A stretch of DNA of 64,000 nt from JAAXHF01 sp965242605 (GCA_965242605.1 CBDESS010000001.1:248001-312000); one strand, 5' to 3'. Counted from the first letter of the stretch, positions 15,876 through 24,774 are shown. Numbers and translations: made by a program. The notes: a model not told the origin generated them from the letters alone.

Positions 15876-16481
15876 TTGAGCACGCGTCTGTATGTCGGAA
15901 ATCTGCCCTCACGTCTGTGTTTTCCTGAATTGGAAGACCTGTTCAGCCCGTTTGGTCAGATCGCCACGGCCGATCTGATCACCGACCCGGCCACCGGCTG
16001 GTCGCGCGGCTTTGGCTTTGTTGAGATGACCAACAACGAAGACGCCCAAGCCGCCATAACGGCCCTGAACGGCCATGAGGTTGAGGGCAATACCCTCGTG
16101 GTCAACGAAGCCAGCCTGATGCGTGGCGGTCCGAGGGGCAGAGTCCCACATGGGGGAGATGGCGGCCGACCGTCGGGCGGTCTGTCGCGTTCACGCGGGA
16201 CCCGTCTGTTTGTCGGCAACCTGCCCTATAGCGCCAGTGCCTCAGACGTTGAAACCTTGCTCAAAGAAGCCGGAACCGTGGCCAGTGTCAGTGTCGTGAC
16301 GGACCGCGGGACCGGCCAATCAAAAGGGTTCGCCTTTGTTGAGATGGGCTCAAAAGAGGAGGCCGAGGTGGCTATCAAGCGCTTCAATGGCCAGACCCAG
16401 CTTGGACGCGTGCTCAAAGTAAACGAAGCCCGGCCGGCAGAGCGGCGGGGTGGTGGCGGCGGCGGACGCCGCCGCTATTAG
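15876..16481 (+). CDS. Tandem double-RRM RNA-binding protein
   Basis: A 201-residue protein with two RNA-recognition motifs. RRM1 covers residues about 2-78 (RLYVGNLPS; WSRGFGFVEM) and RRM2 about 108-186 (RLFVGNLPY; QSKGFAFVEM). They are joined by a Gly/Arg-rich linker, and a tail of six glycines then RRRY ends the protein. The start is TTG 15876, with GGGAGG upstream and an opening like that of the neighbouring RRM protein. Bacterial RRM proteins nearly always have one RRM; two in one chain with RGG-like tails resembles eukaryotic architecture, probably from duplication of the upstream gene. Likely role: RNA chaperone or mRNA-binding regulator. Confidence 0.92.
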   Translation: MSTRLYVGNLPSRLCFPELEDLFSPFGQIATADLITDPATGWSRGFGFVEMTNNEDAQAAITALNGHEVEGNTLVVNEASLMRGGPRGRVPHGGDGGRPSGGLSRSRGTRLFVGNLPYSASASDVETLLKEAGTVASVSVVTDRGTGQSKGFAFVEMGSKEEAEVAIKRFNGQTQLGRVLKVNEARPAERRGGGGGGRRRY

Positions 16482-16525
16482 ACCCAGGCGTCCCGCCCCT
16501 GAAGTCAACAGGCGCGGGGCTAGGC

Positions 16526-17821
16526 TCACCCCCTTACCCCGCGTTTCTCGCTGGCGTCGCTCGCCAGACTGTAAAATACCAGGCCGGTCAGGAGTTTCGG
16601 ATAAAAATAGGTGGATTTGTGGGGCATGATCTCCCCCCCGGCACACACCTGCTGCACTTGGTGATACGGAGTCGGGTTCAGCAGAAACGCGACCTGGCAG
16701 CGCCCCTCAGCCACCGCTTGCAGCGCCTCGTGGGCGCTGCTGGTATACGAGACAACTGCTTCCTGCCGCTCGGGCGTAAGGCCCAAGACACGCCCCAAGA
16801 GCACATCGTGCAGGACCGTCACATCGACAGCCTGCAGGGCGGCAGATGTGCCTGACCCCCGATTGACCCGCTCATCAAAAGACAACAGCCAGTAGTGCTC
16901 GGCCCCGGCCACTGCACAGCCGATCCGCCGCCCGGTCCCGCCGTTGCCGAGCGCGGCCAGGAAATCCGCCTGCCGGGCGTACAGCCGCAGCCGGAAATCC
17001 CGACTGAAAACGGCCCGCAGCGCGTTCACGCTCGGCAGGGGCGTGTCGTGAATCAAACGGTGGGTGGGCAGAATCACCACGCCTTCGTCCTCGGCGTTGG
17101 CCACATACGCCAACACATACCGCACCGCAGCGTCGGGCCTTGTGCGCGCCGTGAGGTTCTCCCGGCAATAGCGCAGAGCGGTCTCGTACCGATGATGACC
17201 GTCGGCAATAATCAACGACTCCGCCGAGACACCCGCCGCCACTTGGGCGACCGTGGCCGGGTCTGTCACCCGCCAGACGGTGTGCCGGTTGGTCTGTCCG
17301 TCTGTGACGGCGATCATCGGCCGGCCGGCCAGTTCCGCGGCCAGGACCTGTTCTATTGACCAGTCTTTGCGCGCGTACAACAAGAACACCGGGCTGAGTT
17401 GCGCCTGACACGCGGCGAGTAAAGCCAGGCGATCCTGTTTGGCGTCCTCAAAGGTCCGCTCGTGGGGGCGAATGACACCGCTGGCAAACTCTTCGAGCCG
17501 GACCGCGGCCAAGACCCCGGTGCGACGACGCCGGCTGCCATCGGGCAGGCTGAAGTCCTGGCTGTAGACATACAGCGAAGGCTCGGGGTCCTGCATCAAG
17601 ACCCGGGTGTCACGCCAGACGCGCCACAGCTTGGCCGCCGTGGCATAGCGATCGGCGGCCTGATTCAGGTCGAGATGAATCGCGTTGTAGGGGCTCTGGC
17701 TGTGGAGCAGGGTCTGTTGGTGGGCGGAGATCACATCGTAGGGCGGGCAGACGAGTGCGTGCAGGTCGCCGGCCACAGCCGGATTATAGCGGACGCCGCG
17801 AAAGGGGCGAAGGTGTGCCAT
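16526..17821 (-). CDS. DUF1015 family protein
   Basis: A 431-residue protein of the DUF1015 family, widespread in bacteria and of uncertain function. The opening MAHLRPFRGVRYNP, VCPPYDVIS, YNAIHLDLN, a RRTGVLAAVRLEEF stretch, GVIRPHERTFEDAKQDRLAL and ESLIIADGHHRYETALRY are characteristic. The conserved His, Asp and Arg residues suggest an enzyme. It overlaps the purD stop by 1 nt (TGATG) and is the last gene of purH-purD-DUF1015, but a role in purine synthesis is only suggested by position. Confidence 0.92.
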   Translation of the reverse strand: MAHLRPFRGVRYNPAVAGDLHALVCPPYDVISAHQQTLLHSQSPYNAIHLDLNQAADRYATAAKLWRVWRDTRVLMQDPEPSLYVYSQDFSLPDGSRRRRTGVLAAVRLEEFASGVIRPHERTFEDAKQDRLALLAACQAQLSPVFLLYARKDWSIEQVLAAELAGRPMIAVTDGQTNRHTVWRVTDPATVAQVAAGVSAESLIIADGHHRYETALRYCRENLTARTRPDAAVRYVLAYVANAEDEGVVILPTHRLIHDTPLPSVNALRAVFSRDFRLRLYARQADFLAALGNGGTGRRIGCAVAGAEHYWLLSFDERVNRGSGTSAALQAVDVTVLHDVLLGRVLGLTPERQEAVVSYTSSAHEALQAVAEGRCQVAFLLNPTPYHQVQQVCAGGEIMPHKSTYFYPKLLTGLVFYSLASDASEKRGVRG

Positions 17822-19107
17822 CAGCCTTGTGAGGCGGTACGCCAGAGGGCCCGCCGACCGATATCACGTCGGTAGTGCATCCCCGGCCAGGTAATCCGTT
17901 CAACGGCGCGGTAGGTGTCGGCCAGCGCCGCCCGAAAATCGCGGCCGCAGCCCGTCACGCCCAGGACCCGCCCGCCGTTGGTGACAAAGCGGTCTGCCTG
18001 TTTTGCCGTTCCGGCGTGGAAGACCTCCCCCTCCGACCAGTCGTGGAGCGCGTCCAGGCCGCTGATCGGATGCCCCGTTTCATAGCTGCCGGGGTAGCCC
18101 TTGGCCGCCAGTACCACACATACGGCCGGGTGCTCATCCCACACCAGGGACACCTCGGCCAAGCGTTCGTCAAGGACCGCTTCCATCGTCTCGACCAAGT
18201 CAGACTTGAGGCGGAGCATCAACGGCTGGCATTCCGGGTCGCCAAAACGGATGTTGAACTCAAGTACCTTGGGGCCGTCCTGGGTAAGCATCAGCCCCGC
18301 GTATAAGACCCCTTTGTAGACAATGCCGCGCTGTCTCAAGCCGTGGAGGGTGGGGTACAAAATCTCGTCAAGAATCTGGTCGGACAGCCGGGGTGTGATG
18401 GCCGGGGCCGGAGAATAGGCACCCATGCCGCCGGTATTTGGCCCCTGGTCGGCGTCAAAAACGCGCTTATGGTCCTGCGCAGACGCCAAGGGGAGGACGC
18501 TTGTGCCGTCGCTCAGGGCCAGAAACGAGACTTCTTCACCTTCCAGGAACTCTTCAATCACAACCCGGTCGCCGGCCGCACCAAAGGCCCGCGCCCGCAT
18601 AATATGCTCAACCGCCGCGTCGGCTGCCTCGGGCGTGGGGCAGATCAGCACGCCTTTCCCCGCGGCCAGACCGTCGGCCTTGACTACTAGCGGCGCGCCA
18701 AGGCTGGCCACAGAGCGGCGCGCCTCGTCCGGGTCGGTACAGGAGTGAAACGCGGGTGAGGCTACCCCCTGGTCGCGCAATAACTGGCGGGTAAACGCTT
18801 TGCTGGCCTCGAGCTGGGCGGCCTCACGCCGCGGACCAAAGATACGCAGGCCGGCCGCCTCAAACGCGTCAACAATGCCCAGGCTCAGCGGCAGTTCGGG
18901 TCCGACTACGGTGAGCTCAATGCGCTGACGGTGGGCAAAGCGCACGAGACCCGGGATGTCTTCGGGGGTGAGCGCGACGAGCTCGGCCAGGTCGGCCATA
19001 CCCGGATTACCGGGGGCGCAATAGAGCCGGGACACCCGCGGACTACGGCGAATCTTCCACACCAGCGCGTGTTCACGGCCACCGCTGCCAATGACAAGAA
19101 CCCTCAT
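17821..19107 (-). CDS. purD: Phosphoribosylamine-glycine ligase
   Basis: Second step of de novo purine synthesis: ATP-dependent joining of glycine to phosphoribosylamine. The 428 residues show the ATP-grasp layout: N-terminal VIGSGGREHALVWKI, GPELPLSLGIVDAF, central PLVVKADGLAAGKGVLI, VIEEFLEGEEVSFLALSDG, and LEFNIRFGDPECQPLM at the active site. Length is normal. It starts 1 nt after the purH stop, so the two are cotranscribed, and its stop overlaps the DUF1015 start. Confidence 0.97.
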   Translation of the reverse strand: MRVLVIGSGGREHALVWKIRRSPRVSRLYCAPGNPGMADLAELVALTPEDIPGLVRFAHRQRIELTVVGPELPLSLGIVDAFEAAGLRIFGPRREAAQLEASKAFTRQLLRDQGVASPAFHSCTDPDEARRSVASLGAPLVVKADGLAAGKGVLICPTPEAADAAVEHIMRARAFGAAGDRVVIEEFLEGEEVSFLALSDGTSVLPLASAQDHKRVFDADQGPNTGGMGAYSPAPAITPRLSDQILDEILYPTLHGLRQRGIVYKGVLYAGLMLTQDGPKVLEFNIRFGDPECQPLMLRLKSDLVETMEAVLDERLAEVSLVWDEHPAVCVVLAAKGYPGSYETGHPISGLDALHDWSEGEVFHAGTAKQADRFVTNGGRVLGVTGCGRDFRAALADTYRAVERITWPGMHYRRDIGRRALWRTASQG

Positions 19108-19108
19108 C

Positions 19109-20725
19109 CTAGTGCCGAAAATGGCGCATGCTGGTAAAGATCATCGCCATGCCGTGTTCGTCGGCCGCGGTAATGACTTCGGTATCGCGCCGGCTGCCGC
19201 CGGGCTGAATCACCGCGCTTGCCCCGGCCGCGGCCGTCACATCGAGGCCGTCGCGAAAGGGAAAGAAGGCGTCCGAACCAACCACCGAGCCGCGGGTCTC
19301 ACGCCCTAAGTCCCGGGCCCGGGACACGGCAATTTTGGCCGCGTCAACTCGGCTCATCTGGCCCGCTCCCACCCCGACGATCTGATCTGGCCCGGTCAGC
19401 ACAATGGCGTTGGACTTGACGTGTTTGCAGATCCGCCAGGCAAAGTCCAAGGCCCGGTACTCCTCGGCGCTGGGCCGGCGCCTGGTCACCACCTGGCAGT
19501 CTTCGACCCGGATACGGCCCCGGTCACGATCCTGAAGCAGCAGGCCACCGACGACCGGTTTGGCCTCAGAGCGGGCCGGCTGGGGAGCGGCCAAAGACGG
19601 GATTTCAAGCAGGCGGATATTCCGCAGACGCTGTGACGAGGCCAGCAGCCCGAGCGCCCGACCGGAAAAGCCCGGCGCAATGACGATCTCCAGAAATCCG
19701 TGCTGGTAGAGGTCCAGAATCTCTTGGGCCGTGTCCCTGTCAAGCGCACGGTTGAACCCGACAATGCCCCCAAAAATAGAGACCGGATCACACGCCCGGG
19801 TCTTGCGGAAGGCCTCGGCCAACGAGGTCTCGGACGTGGCCGCACCGCACGGGTTGGTGTGCTTCACGGCTACTGCCGCAGTCTGCTCAAACTCGCCCAG
19901 CAGCTCCAAGGCGGCGTTGGCATCAACGATATTATTAAACGACAGCGCCCTCCCCTGGAGTTGGCGGGCGTTGGCAATACACGCCTCCCGAATCTCCGGG
20001 GCACGATAAAATGCGGCGCGCTGATGCGGGTTTTCGCCGTAGCGCAAGTCCTGAACTTTGACGTATTGGAAATGTACGGTCTCGCCAAACGGCGCGGCTT
20101 CGTCGCCGCCGAGGCCGCCCAGATAATCGGCGATGGCCGCGTCGTAGCCGGCGGTCAGCCGAAACGCTTTTTTGGCCAACTCAAGCCGCTGCTCGGCCGA
20201 CAGGCCGCCGGTCTGGAGTGCGGTCAGGACCTGAGGATAATCGTCCGGGTCAACCACCACCCCGACCGCAGCATGATTTTTGGCCGCGGCCCGCAGCAGA
20301 GACGGCCCGCCAATGTCGATATGCTCAATCGCCTCGGCAAACGAGCAGTCCGGGCGGGCAATCGTTTGCTCAAAGGGATACAGATTGACGACCACCAGAT
20401 CGATCGGCCTCAGGCCGTGGGCGCGCATCGCCCGCACATGGCCGGGGTCATCACGGCGGTGCAGAATCCCGGCGTGGATATGCGGGTGCAGGGTCTTGAC
20501 CCGTCCGTCAAGCATCTCTGGAAAACCGGTGAAGTCTTCGACCGGCACAGCCGTCACACCGGCCTCGGTCAGGGCTTGGGCCGTTCCGCCGGTTGACACA
20601 AGCTCAATACCGAGGGCGGCCAGACCACGCGCGAAGTCAAGCACTCCGCGTTTATCGCTCACGCTGACCAGCGCCCGGCTGACACTCAGCAGAGGCTTCT
20701 GCTCTCTACTCGTCTTGCTGCGCAT
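19109..20725 (-). CDS. purH: Bifunctional AICAR transformylase / IMP cyclohydrolase
   Basis: Last two steps of IMP synthesis. The 538 residues hold an N-terminal MGS-like IMP cyclohydrolase domain (ALVSVSDKRGVLDFARGL, STGGTAQAL, GRVKTLHPHIHAGILHRRD) and a C-terminal formyltransferase domain. The latter carries YGENPHQRAAFY, SFNNIVDANAAL, VKHTNPCGAA, ACDPVSIFGGIV, KHVKSNAIV, VGAGQMSRVDAAKIA and GSDAFFPFRDGLD. Normal length. First gene of purH-purD-DUF1015, divergent from thiS across 93 nt. A promoter with a 9-nt gap between the -10 box and the ATG suggests a leaderless message. Confidence 0.97.
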   Translation of the reverse strand: MRSKTSREQKPLLSVSRALVSVSDKRGVLDFARGLAALGIELVSTGGTAQALTEAGVTAVPVEDFTGFPEMLDGRVKTLHPHIHAGILHRRDDPGHVRAMRAHGLRPIDLVVVNLYPFEQTIARPDCSFAEAIEHIDIGGPSLLRAAAKNHAAVGVVVDPDDYPQVLTALQTGGLSAEQRLELAKKAFRLTAGYDAAIADYLGGLGGDEAAPFGETVHFQYVKVQDLRYGENPHQRAAFYRAPEIREACIANARQLQGRALSFNNIVDANAALELLGEFEQTAAVAVKHTNPCGAATSETSLAEAFRKTRACDPVSIFGGIVGFNRALDRDTAQEILDLYQHGFLEIVIAPGFSGRALGLLASSQRLRNIRLLEIPSLAAPQPARSEAKPVVGGLLLQDRDRGRIRVEDCQVVTRRRPSAEEYRALDFAWRICKHVKSNAIVLTGPDQIVGVGAGQMSRVDAAKIAVSRARDLGRETRGSVVGSDAFFPFRDGLDVTAAAGASAVIQPGGSRRDTEVITAADEHGMAMIFTSMRHFRH

Positions 20726-20734
20726 GTGCGAGGG

Positions 20735-20763
20735 GACATACCAAAAGCCCCAGGGCTTGTCCA
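20735..20763 (-). promoter_or_regulatory. Predicted purH promoter, near-leaderless
   Basis: On the minus strand TGGACA (20763-20758), a 17-nt spacer, then TATGTC (20740-20735). Only 9 nt separate the -10 box from the purH ATG, so transcription would begin within about three bases of the start codon. Prediction by eye. Confidence 0.4.
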
Positions 20764-20780
20764 GGGACGGCCGCTATGGC

Positions 20781-20809
20781 TTGTCAAGTGGGGGGCGAAA
20801 GCATATGCT
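20781..20809 (+). promoter_or_regulatory. Predicted thiSGE promoter, near-leaderless
   Basis: TTGTCA (20781-20786), a 17-nt spacer, TATGCT (20804-20809), then 9 nt to the thiS ATG. This mirrors the purH promoter on the other strand. With so little leader there is no room for a TPP riboswitch, which often precedes thiamine genes. Confidence 0.45.
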
Positions 20810-20818
20810 GGGGCGGCT

Positions 20819-21019
20819 ATGAGGATTGTCCTTAACGGCGAAGAGCGCGAGTGTCAGGACGGCTGGACGCTGGCGGACCTGGTCAAAGACTTGGGCCTCA
20901 CCCACAAGCGCATTGCCGCTGAGGTGAATCGAGACATCATCCCCCGCACCGAGTATGACCAGCGGCCCCTCAAGGCCGGCGATGTGGTTGAAGTTGTCAA
21001 CTTTGTGGGCGGGGGATAG
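20819..21019 (+). CDS. thiS: Sulfur carrier protein ThiS
   Basis: A 66-residue ubiquitin-like sulfur carrier for the thiazole ring of thiamine. It opens MRIVLNGEERECQDGWTLAD and ends VEVVNFVGGG, with the C-terminal Gly-Gly that is adenylated and thiocarboxylated. The ATG at 20819 gives the right size. It is followed by thiG and thiE on the same strand. The activating enzyme ThiF is not in the window and must be elsewhere or replaced. Confidence 0.95.
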   Translation: MRIVLNGEERECQDGWTLADLVKDLGLTHKRIAAEVNRDIIPRTEYDQRPLKAGDVVEVVNFVGGG

Positions 21020-21059
21020 CGGGCAGCAGCTCACGCATGCAGAACGGGGCAGGTGGACT

Positions 21060-21833
21060 ATGAAAGACCCTTTTATTCTTGCCGGCAAAGAGTACCAGTC
21101 ACGCCTTATCGTAGGCACGGGCAAGTACAAAGATTTTACCGAGACCAGGCGGGCTGTTGAAGCCTCGGGGGCTGAGATTGTGACCGTGGCCGTGCGACGG
21201 GTGAATATCACCGACCCGAACAAAGAGAATCTGCTTGACTACATTGATCCGCACACCTATACCATCCTGCCCAATACCGCCGGCTGCTACACGGCTGAGG
21301 ACGCGATTCGGACCTGCCGGCTGGCGCGTGAGGCCGGGGTTGGCAATATGGTCAAGCTGGAAGTCATAGGCGACGACAAGACCCTGTTCCCCGATATTCC
21401 AGCCACGCTGGAAGCGGCCCGGGTGCTGGTGAAGGAGGGCTTTGTCGTCCTGCCGTATATTCACGACGACCCGGTCTCGTGCAAAAAACTCGAAGACATG
21501 GGCTGTGACGCGGTCATGCCGCTGGCCGCTCCGATTGGTTCCGGGCTGGGTATCCGCAATCCGTACAATCTCCAGATTATTCGTGAAAACAGCACCCTGC
21601 CGGTGGTGGTTGATGCCGGGGTGGGGACCGCCTCGGATGCCGCGGTCGCCCTTGAAATGGGCTGTGACGCGGTGCTGATGAACACGGCGATTGCTGCGGC
21701 CGAAGACCCCATCCTGATGGCCGAAGCGATGAAGCTGAGTATCGAGGCCGGGCGCAAAGCCTTCCTGGCCGGGCGTATGCCCAGGAAGCTGTACGCCACA
21801 GCCTCAAGCCCTGTCCAAGGGCTCCTCAAATAA
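21060..21833 (+). CDS. thiG: Thiazole synthase
   Basis: Condenses deoxyxylulose phosphate, dehydroglycine (or iminoglycine) and ThiS-carried sulfur into the thiamine thiazole. The 257 residues form a TIM barrel: RLIVGTGKYKDF, LPNTAGCYTAEDAIRTCRLA, NMVKLEVIGDDKTLFPD with the Schiff-base lysine region, VMPLAAPIGSGLGI, VVVDAGVGTASDAA and LMNTAIAAAEDPILMAEAM. ATG 21060 is preceded by GCAGGTGG. It lies 40 nt after thiS and almost abuts thiE. Confidence 0.97.
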   Translation: MKDPFILAGKEYQSRLIVGTGKYKDFTETRRAVEASGAEIVTVAVRRVNITDPNKENLLDYIDPHTYTILPNTAGCYTAEDAIRTCRLAREAGVGNMVKLEVIGDDKTLFPDIPATLEAARVLVKEGFVVLPYIHDDPVSCKKLEDMGCDAVMPLAAPIGSGLGIRNPYNLQIIRENSTLPVVVDAGVGTASDAAVALEMGCDAVLMNTAIAAAEDPILMAEAMKLSIEAGRKAFLAGRMPRKLYATASSPVQGLLK

Positions 21834-21835
21834 GA

Positions 21836-22465
21836 TTGCTCGACTTCCGCCTGTACTTTGTTACTGACCGCCACCAGACGGCCGGTCGGCCCTTGCCCGA
21901 GGTCGTCCGGGCCACCTTGGACGGCGGCGTGCGCGCCGTCCAGCTACGCGAGAAAGACCTTGAGGCTGGAGAGCTGTACCGGTTGGCCGCTCGGCTGCGC
22001 GAGCTCACAGCTCGCTATGCGGCCCGCCTGCTGATTAACGACCGACTTGACGTGGCCCTTGCCGTTGAGGCCGACGGTGTCCATATCGGACAGGGGTCTT
22101 TTCCGGTCAGTACTGCCCGCCGGCTGCTCGGTCCAGACAAACTCATCGGCGTCTCAACCCACGCTCTGGCCGAAATCGAGGCTGCGAAGGGAGCGGATTT
22201 TGTGGTCTTTGGCCCGGTGTATTTCACCCCCTCCAAAGCGGCCTACGGCGAGCCGCAAGGGCTTGGGCGTCTGCGCCAGGCGGTCCGCTCCAGCCCAGCT
22301 CCGGTCTTCGCCATTGGCGGCATACACCCCGGCCGCATCGCCGCGGTCCGGGCTGCCGGTGCGCACGGCATCGCCCTCATCTCGGCCTTGAGCGGCGCGC
22401 CCGAGCCGAGCCGGACGGCCCAAGACCTGTTGGCCCAACTCGCCCCACCAGACAGGGCCGATTGA
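21836..22465 (+). CDS. thiE: Thiamine-phosphate synthase
   Basis: Joins the thiazole and pyrimidine halves to make thiamine phosphate. The 209-residue TIM barrel shows RLYFVTDR, AVQLREKDLEAGELY, LLINDRLDVALAVEADGVHI, GVSTHALAEIEAAKGADFVV, FGPVYFTPSK, VFAIGGIHPG and GAHGIALISAL. The start is TTG 21836, two bases after the thiG stop; no better start fits the family N-terminus. Last gene of thiSGE. Its stop codon lies inside a promoter predicted for the next tRNA. Confidence 0.95.
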   Translation: MLDFRLYFVTDRHQTAGRPLPEVVRATLDGGVRAVQLREKDLEAGELYRLAARLRELTARYAARLLINDRLDVALAVEADGVHIGQGSFPVSTARRLLGPDKLIGVSTHALAEIEAAKGADFVVFGPVYFTPSKAAYGEPQGLGRLRQAVRSSPAPVFAIGGIHPGRIAAVRAAGAHGIALISALSGAPEPSRTAQDLLAQLAPPDRAD

Positions 22466-22490
22466 CATTCTGTCAGCCGTCCTCTATCCC
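22462..22490 (+). promoter_or_regulatory. Predicted promoter for tRNA-Thr
   Basis: TTGACA at 22462-22467 overlaps the thiE stop codon. A 17-nt spacer and TATCCC at 22485-22490 follow, placing the start about 15 nt before the mature tRNA 5' end. Confidence 0.4.
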
Positions 22491-22511
22491 TCTTCTTCCA
22501 CGCTCTCACCT

Positions 22512-22584
22512 GCCACCCTAGCTCAGTTGGTAGAGCAGCTGATTCGTAATCAGCAGGTCGTCGGTTCAAGTCCGATGGGTGGCT
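22512..22584 (+). tRNA. tRNA-Thr (anticodon CGT)
   Basis: A complete 73-nt cloverleaf. Acceptor GCCACCC pairs with GGGTGGC, and the D-arm has TAGCTCAGTTGGTAGAGCA. Anticodon stem CTGAT/ATCAG surrounds loop TCGTA with anticodon CGT (threonine, ACG codons), and the T-arm has GGTTCAAGTCC. The discriminator is T; a CCA is not encoded directly at the end. A perfect GC hairpin follows. Confidence 0.96.
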
Positions 22585-22591
22585 CTTGCCA

Positions 22592-22616
22592 CGCCCCCTG
22601 AGCCACTCAGGGGGCG
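22592..22616 (+). terminator. Perfect 11-bp GC hairpin after tRNA
   Basis: CGCCCCCTGAG (22592-22602) pairs with CTCAGGGGGCG (22606-22616) around a CCA loop. It starts 8 nt after the tRNA and has no T-run, so it could be a transcript-end or processing structure rather than a classical intrinsic terminator. Confidence 0.55.
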
Positions 22617-22681
22617 GCCATGCGGCCGCGCTAAGCACGCCTCTGGTAGAAAGCGACCCCTGACCGAGCTTGGACACACGC

Positions 22682-24664
22682 ATGGGCCTGGAGACGCTCG
22701 ATATCTGCATTCTGGCCGCTTTCCTGGTGTACGCCGTCAGCGCGGGTCTGCGGTCCCGGCGTCTGGCCTCAAAGAATCTGGAAGAGTATTTTTTGGCCGG
22801 TCGGAGCCTGACCGGCTGGCAGGCCGGCATCAGCATGGCAGCGACGCAGTTCGCCGCGGACACCCCCCTGTTATGCACCGGCCTGCTGGCGGTGTCTGGC
22901 ATTTTTTCGCTGTGGTGGCTGTGGTCCTACGCCCTGTCCTTTCTGTTGGTCGGCTTTGTCCTGGCACCGGCCTGGCGGCGGGCTGGCGTGCTGACCGACG
23001 CCGAGCTGACTGAGAGGCGCTATGCCCACCCGAGCGCCCTGCTGCTGCGTGGGGTGAAGGCAGTCTATTTTGGCACGATTTTCAACTGCACGGTGCTGGC
23101 TATCGTCCTGCTGGCTACAACGCGCATTGCCGAGCCCTTTCTGGTCTGGCATCGCTGGCTTGACTCGGACCTGTACGCGCCGGTGTTGTCCGCGGTGCAG
23201 CGGCTCAATATCCCCCTGACCACCCTCAGCGACAACAGCCCGGAGGTATGGATTCGCTCAACCAACAACCTGTTGTCCATCGCGCTGATTGTGCTGGTCA
23301 CCGTTTTCTACTCGACAACCGGCGGGCTGCGCAGCGTGGTGGCAACCGATGTGCTGCAATTTGGCCTATCCATGTTGGCCACGGCCGCTTACGCCGGCTG
23401 TATCCTGGCCGAGGTCGGCGGGCTGGACGGCTTGGCTGAGCGGCTGTCGGCGGTCTACGCCGGCCAGGCCGGGCCTGGCGAAATCCGGGCCAGCCAACTC
23501 CTGGCCTTTACCCCGTCCCAGGCCAAAGACGTTTCAGCAGCGTTTCTGGCCGTGCTGGCCCTCCAGTGGCTGGTGCAGATGAACGCGGACGGAACGGGCT
23601 ATCTGGCCCAGCGGAGCATGGCCTGTCGGAGCGATCTTGATGCCAAACGGGCCAGCCTGGTGTTCACCCTGTCCCAGGTTGTTGTGCGGAGTCTGTTGTG
23701 GATTACCATCGGCTTGGGCCTGCTCGTGCTGCTGCCGCCCGAGCCGAGCCTGACCGGCGGCGAGCTGACCGCCGACCGGGAGGCGTCCTTTGTCCGGGGG
23801 ATTGCCGAACTCCTGCCCTCCGGCCTCAAAGGGCTGATGTTGGTGGGCCTGCTGGCCGCCCTGGCCTCAACGGTTGATAGCCATCTGAACTGGGGTGCGT
23901 CGTACTGGAGCAACGACATCTACCGCCGCCTGGTGTGCCAGTGGTGGCTGGGCCGCGAGCCGAGCGACCGGTCGCTGGTCTGGGTGGCGCGTGGGGCAAA
24001 TATCGGGATTCTGGCCATTGCCCTGACCATCATGCTCCACCTGTCTTCGATTCAAACGGCCTGGAAAATCAGCCTCCTGTTTGGGGCCGGCATGGGCGTT
24101 ATGCTGGTCCTCCGCTGGGTCTGGTGGCGGATTACCGCAGTCGGAGAGCTCACCGCCATCGGCGTGTCGTGCGTGCTGGCCCCGACCCTGCTGCTCACCG
24201 TGCCTGACAGCCATGAAGCCCTGCGCCTGCTTATTGTGGCGGCCGTTTCGTCTGCCGCCGGCATATGGACCTCGGTGCGAACGGCCAAGCCGGACGATGA
24301 GCAACTCCTGGCCTTCTACCGCCAGGTCCGCCCGCCGGGTTTCTGGGGACCCCAACACCGGGCGTTGGGTCAAGAGCCTCGCCACGGACACCGCCGGCTG
24401 GGCCGGGCACTGCTGGCGGTGGGCAGCGCCGCGCTGTCTGTCTTTTTGCTGCTCACAGGCCTGGGTACCTGGCTCTTTTCCAGCCCGGCCCCGAGCTGGT
24501 TTCCCTGGCGGCCGGTTTGGCTGGCCGCGCTACCGACCCTGGGCCTCGGCCTCGTGCCGGTGTGGTGGCGGCAGGTCTTTCCACACGCGCCTGGGCTGCG
24601 GTCCATGAGCCTTGGGTCGGGCCGGCAAGAGCGGCTGGGCCAAGCAGGGACGCGGCCGCGCTGA
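22682..24664 (+). CDS. Sodium:solute symporter (SLC5-like) family protein
   Basis: A 660-residue membrane protein with about 13-15 hydrophobic helices. It shows family signatures LEEYFLAGRSLTGWQAGISM, FYSTTGGLRSVVATDVLQF, DLDAKRASLVFTLSQVV and GLMLVGLLAALASTVDSHLN. Proteins of this kind use the sodium gradient to import sugars, amino acids, vitamins or organic acids; the substrate is not predictable here. ATG 22682 is used; an in-frame TTG four codons earlier is possible. It is longer than common members, with extra C-terminal helices and a basic tail. It stands alone between the tRNA and the carboxylase remnant. Confidence 0.9.
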   Translation: MGLETLDICILAAFLVYAVSAGLRSRRLASKNLEEYFLAGRSLTGWQAGISMAATQFAADTPLLCTGLLAVSGIFSLWWLWSYALSFLLVGFVLAPAWRRAGVLTDAELTERRYAHPSALLLRGVKAVYFGTIFNCTVLAIVLLATTRIAEPFLVWHRWLDSDLYAPVLSAVQRLNIPLTTLSDNSPEVWIRSTNNLLSIALIVLVTVFYSTTGGLRSVVATDVLQFGLSMLATAAYAGCILAEVGGLDGLAERLSAVYAGQAGPGEIRASQLLAFTPSQAKDVSAAFLAVLALQWLVQMNADGTGYLAQRSMACRSDLDAKRASLVFTLSQVVVRSLLWITIGLGLLVLLPPEPSLTGGELTADREASFVRGIAELLPSGLKGLMLVGLLAALASTVDSHLNWGASYWSNDIYRRLVCQWWLGREPSDRSLVWVARGANIGILAIALTIMLHLSSIQTAWKISLLFGAGMGVMLVLRWVWWRITAVGELTAIGVSCVLAPTLLLTVPDSHEALRLLIVAAVSSAAGIWTSVRTAKPDDEQLLAFYRQVRPPGFWGPQHRALGQEPRHGHRRLGRALLAVGSAALSVFLLLTGLGTWLFSSPAPSWFPWRPVWLAALPTLGLGLVPVWWRQVFPHAPGLRSMSLGSGRQERLGQAGTRPR

Positions 24665-24774
24665 ACAGGGCGCGCGTTTGAGACGGGACGAGTCAGCGTG
24701 GCCCGCTCGGCCGTTTGACGCTCTGGTGTTGGGGCGCTGGGCTTGGTGTCGCCAGAAGGATGAGAGGGGGAGCA

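Noticed and set aside
22592..22616. Hairpin after the tRNA as an attachment site or integrase scar
   Set aside because: No integrase gene nearby and no repeat of the tRNA 3' end was seen in the window.
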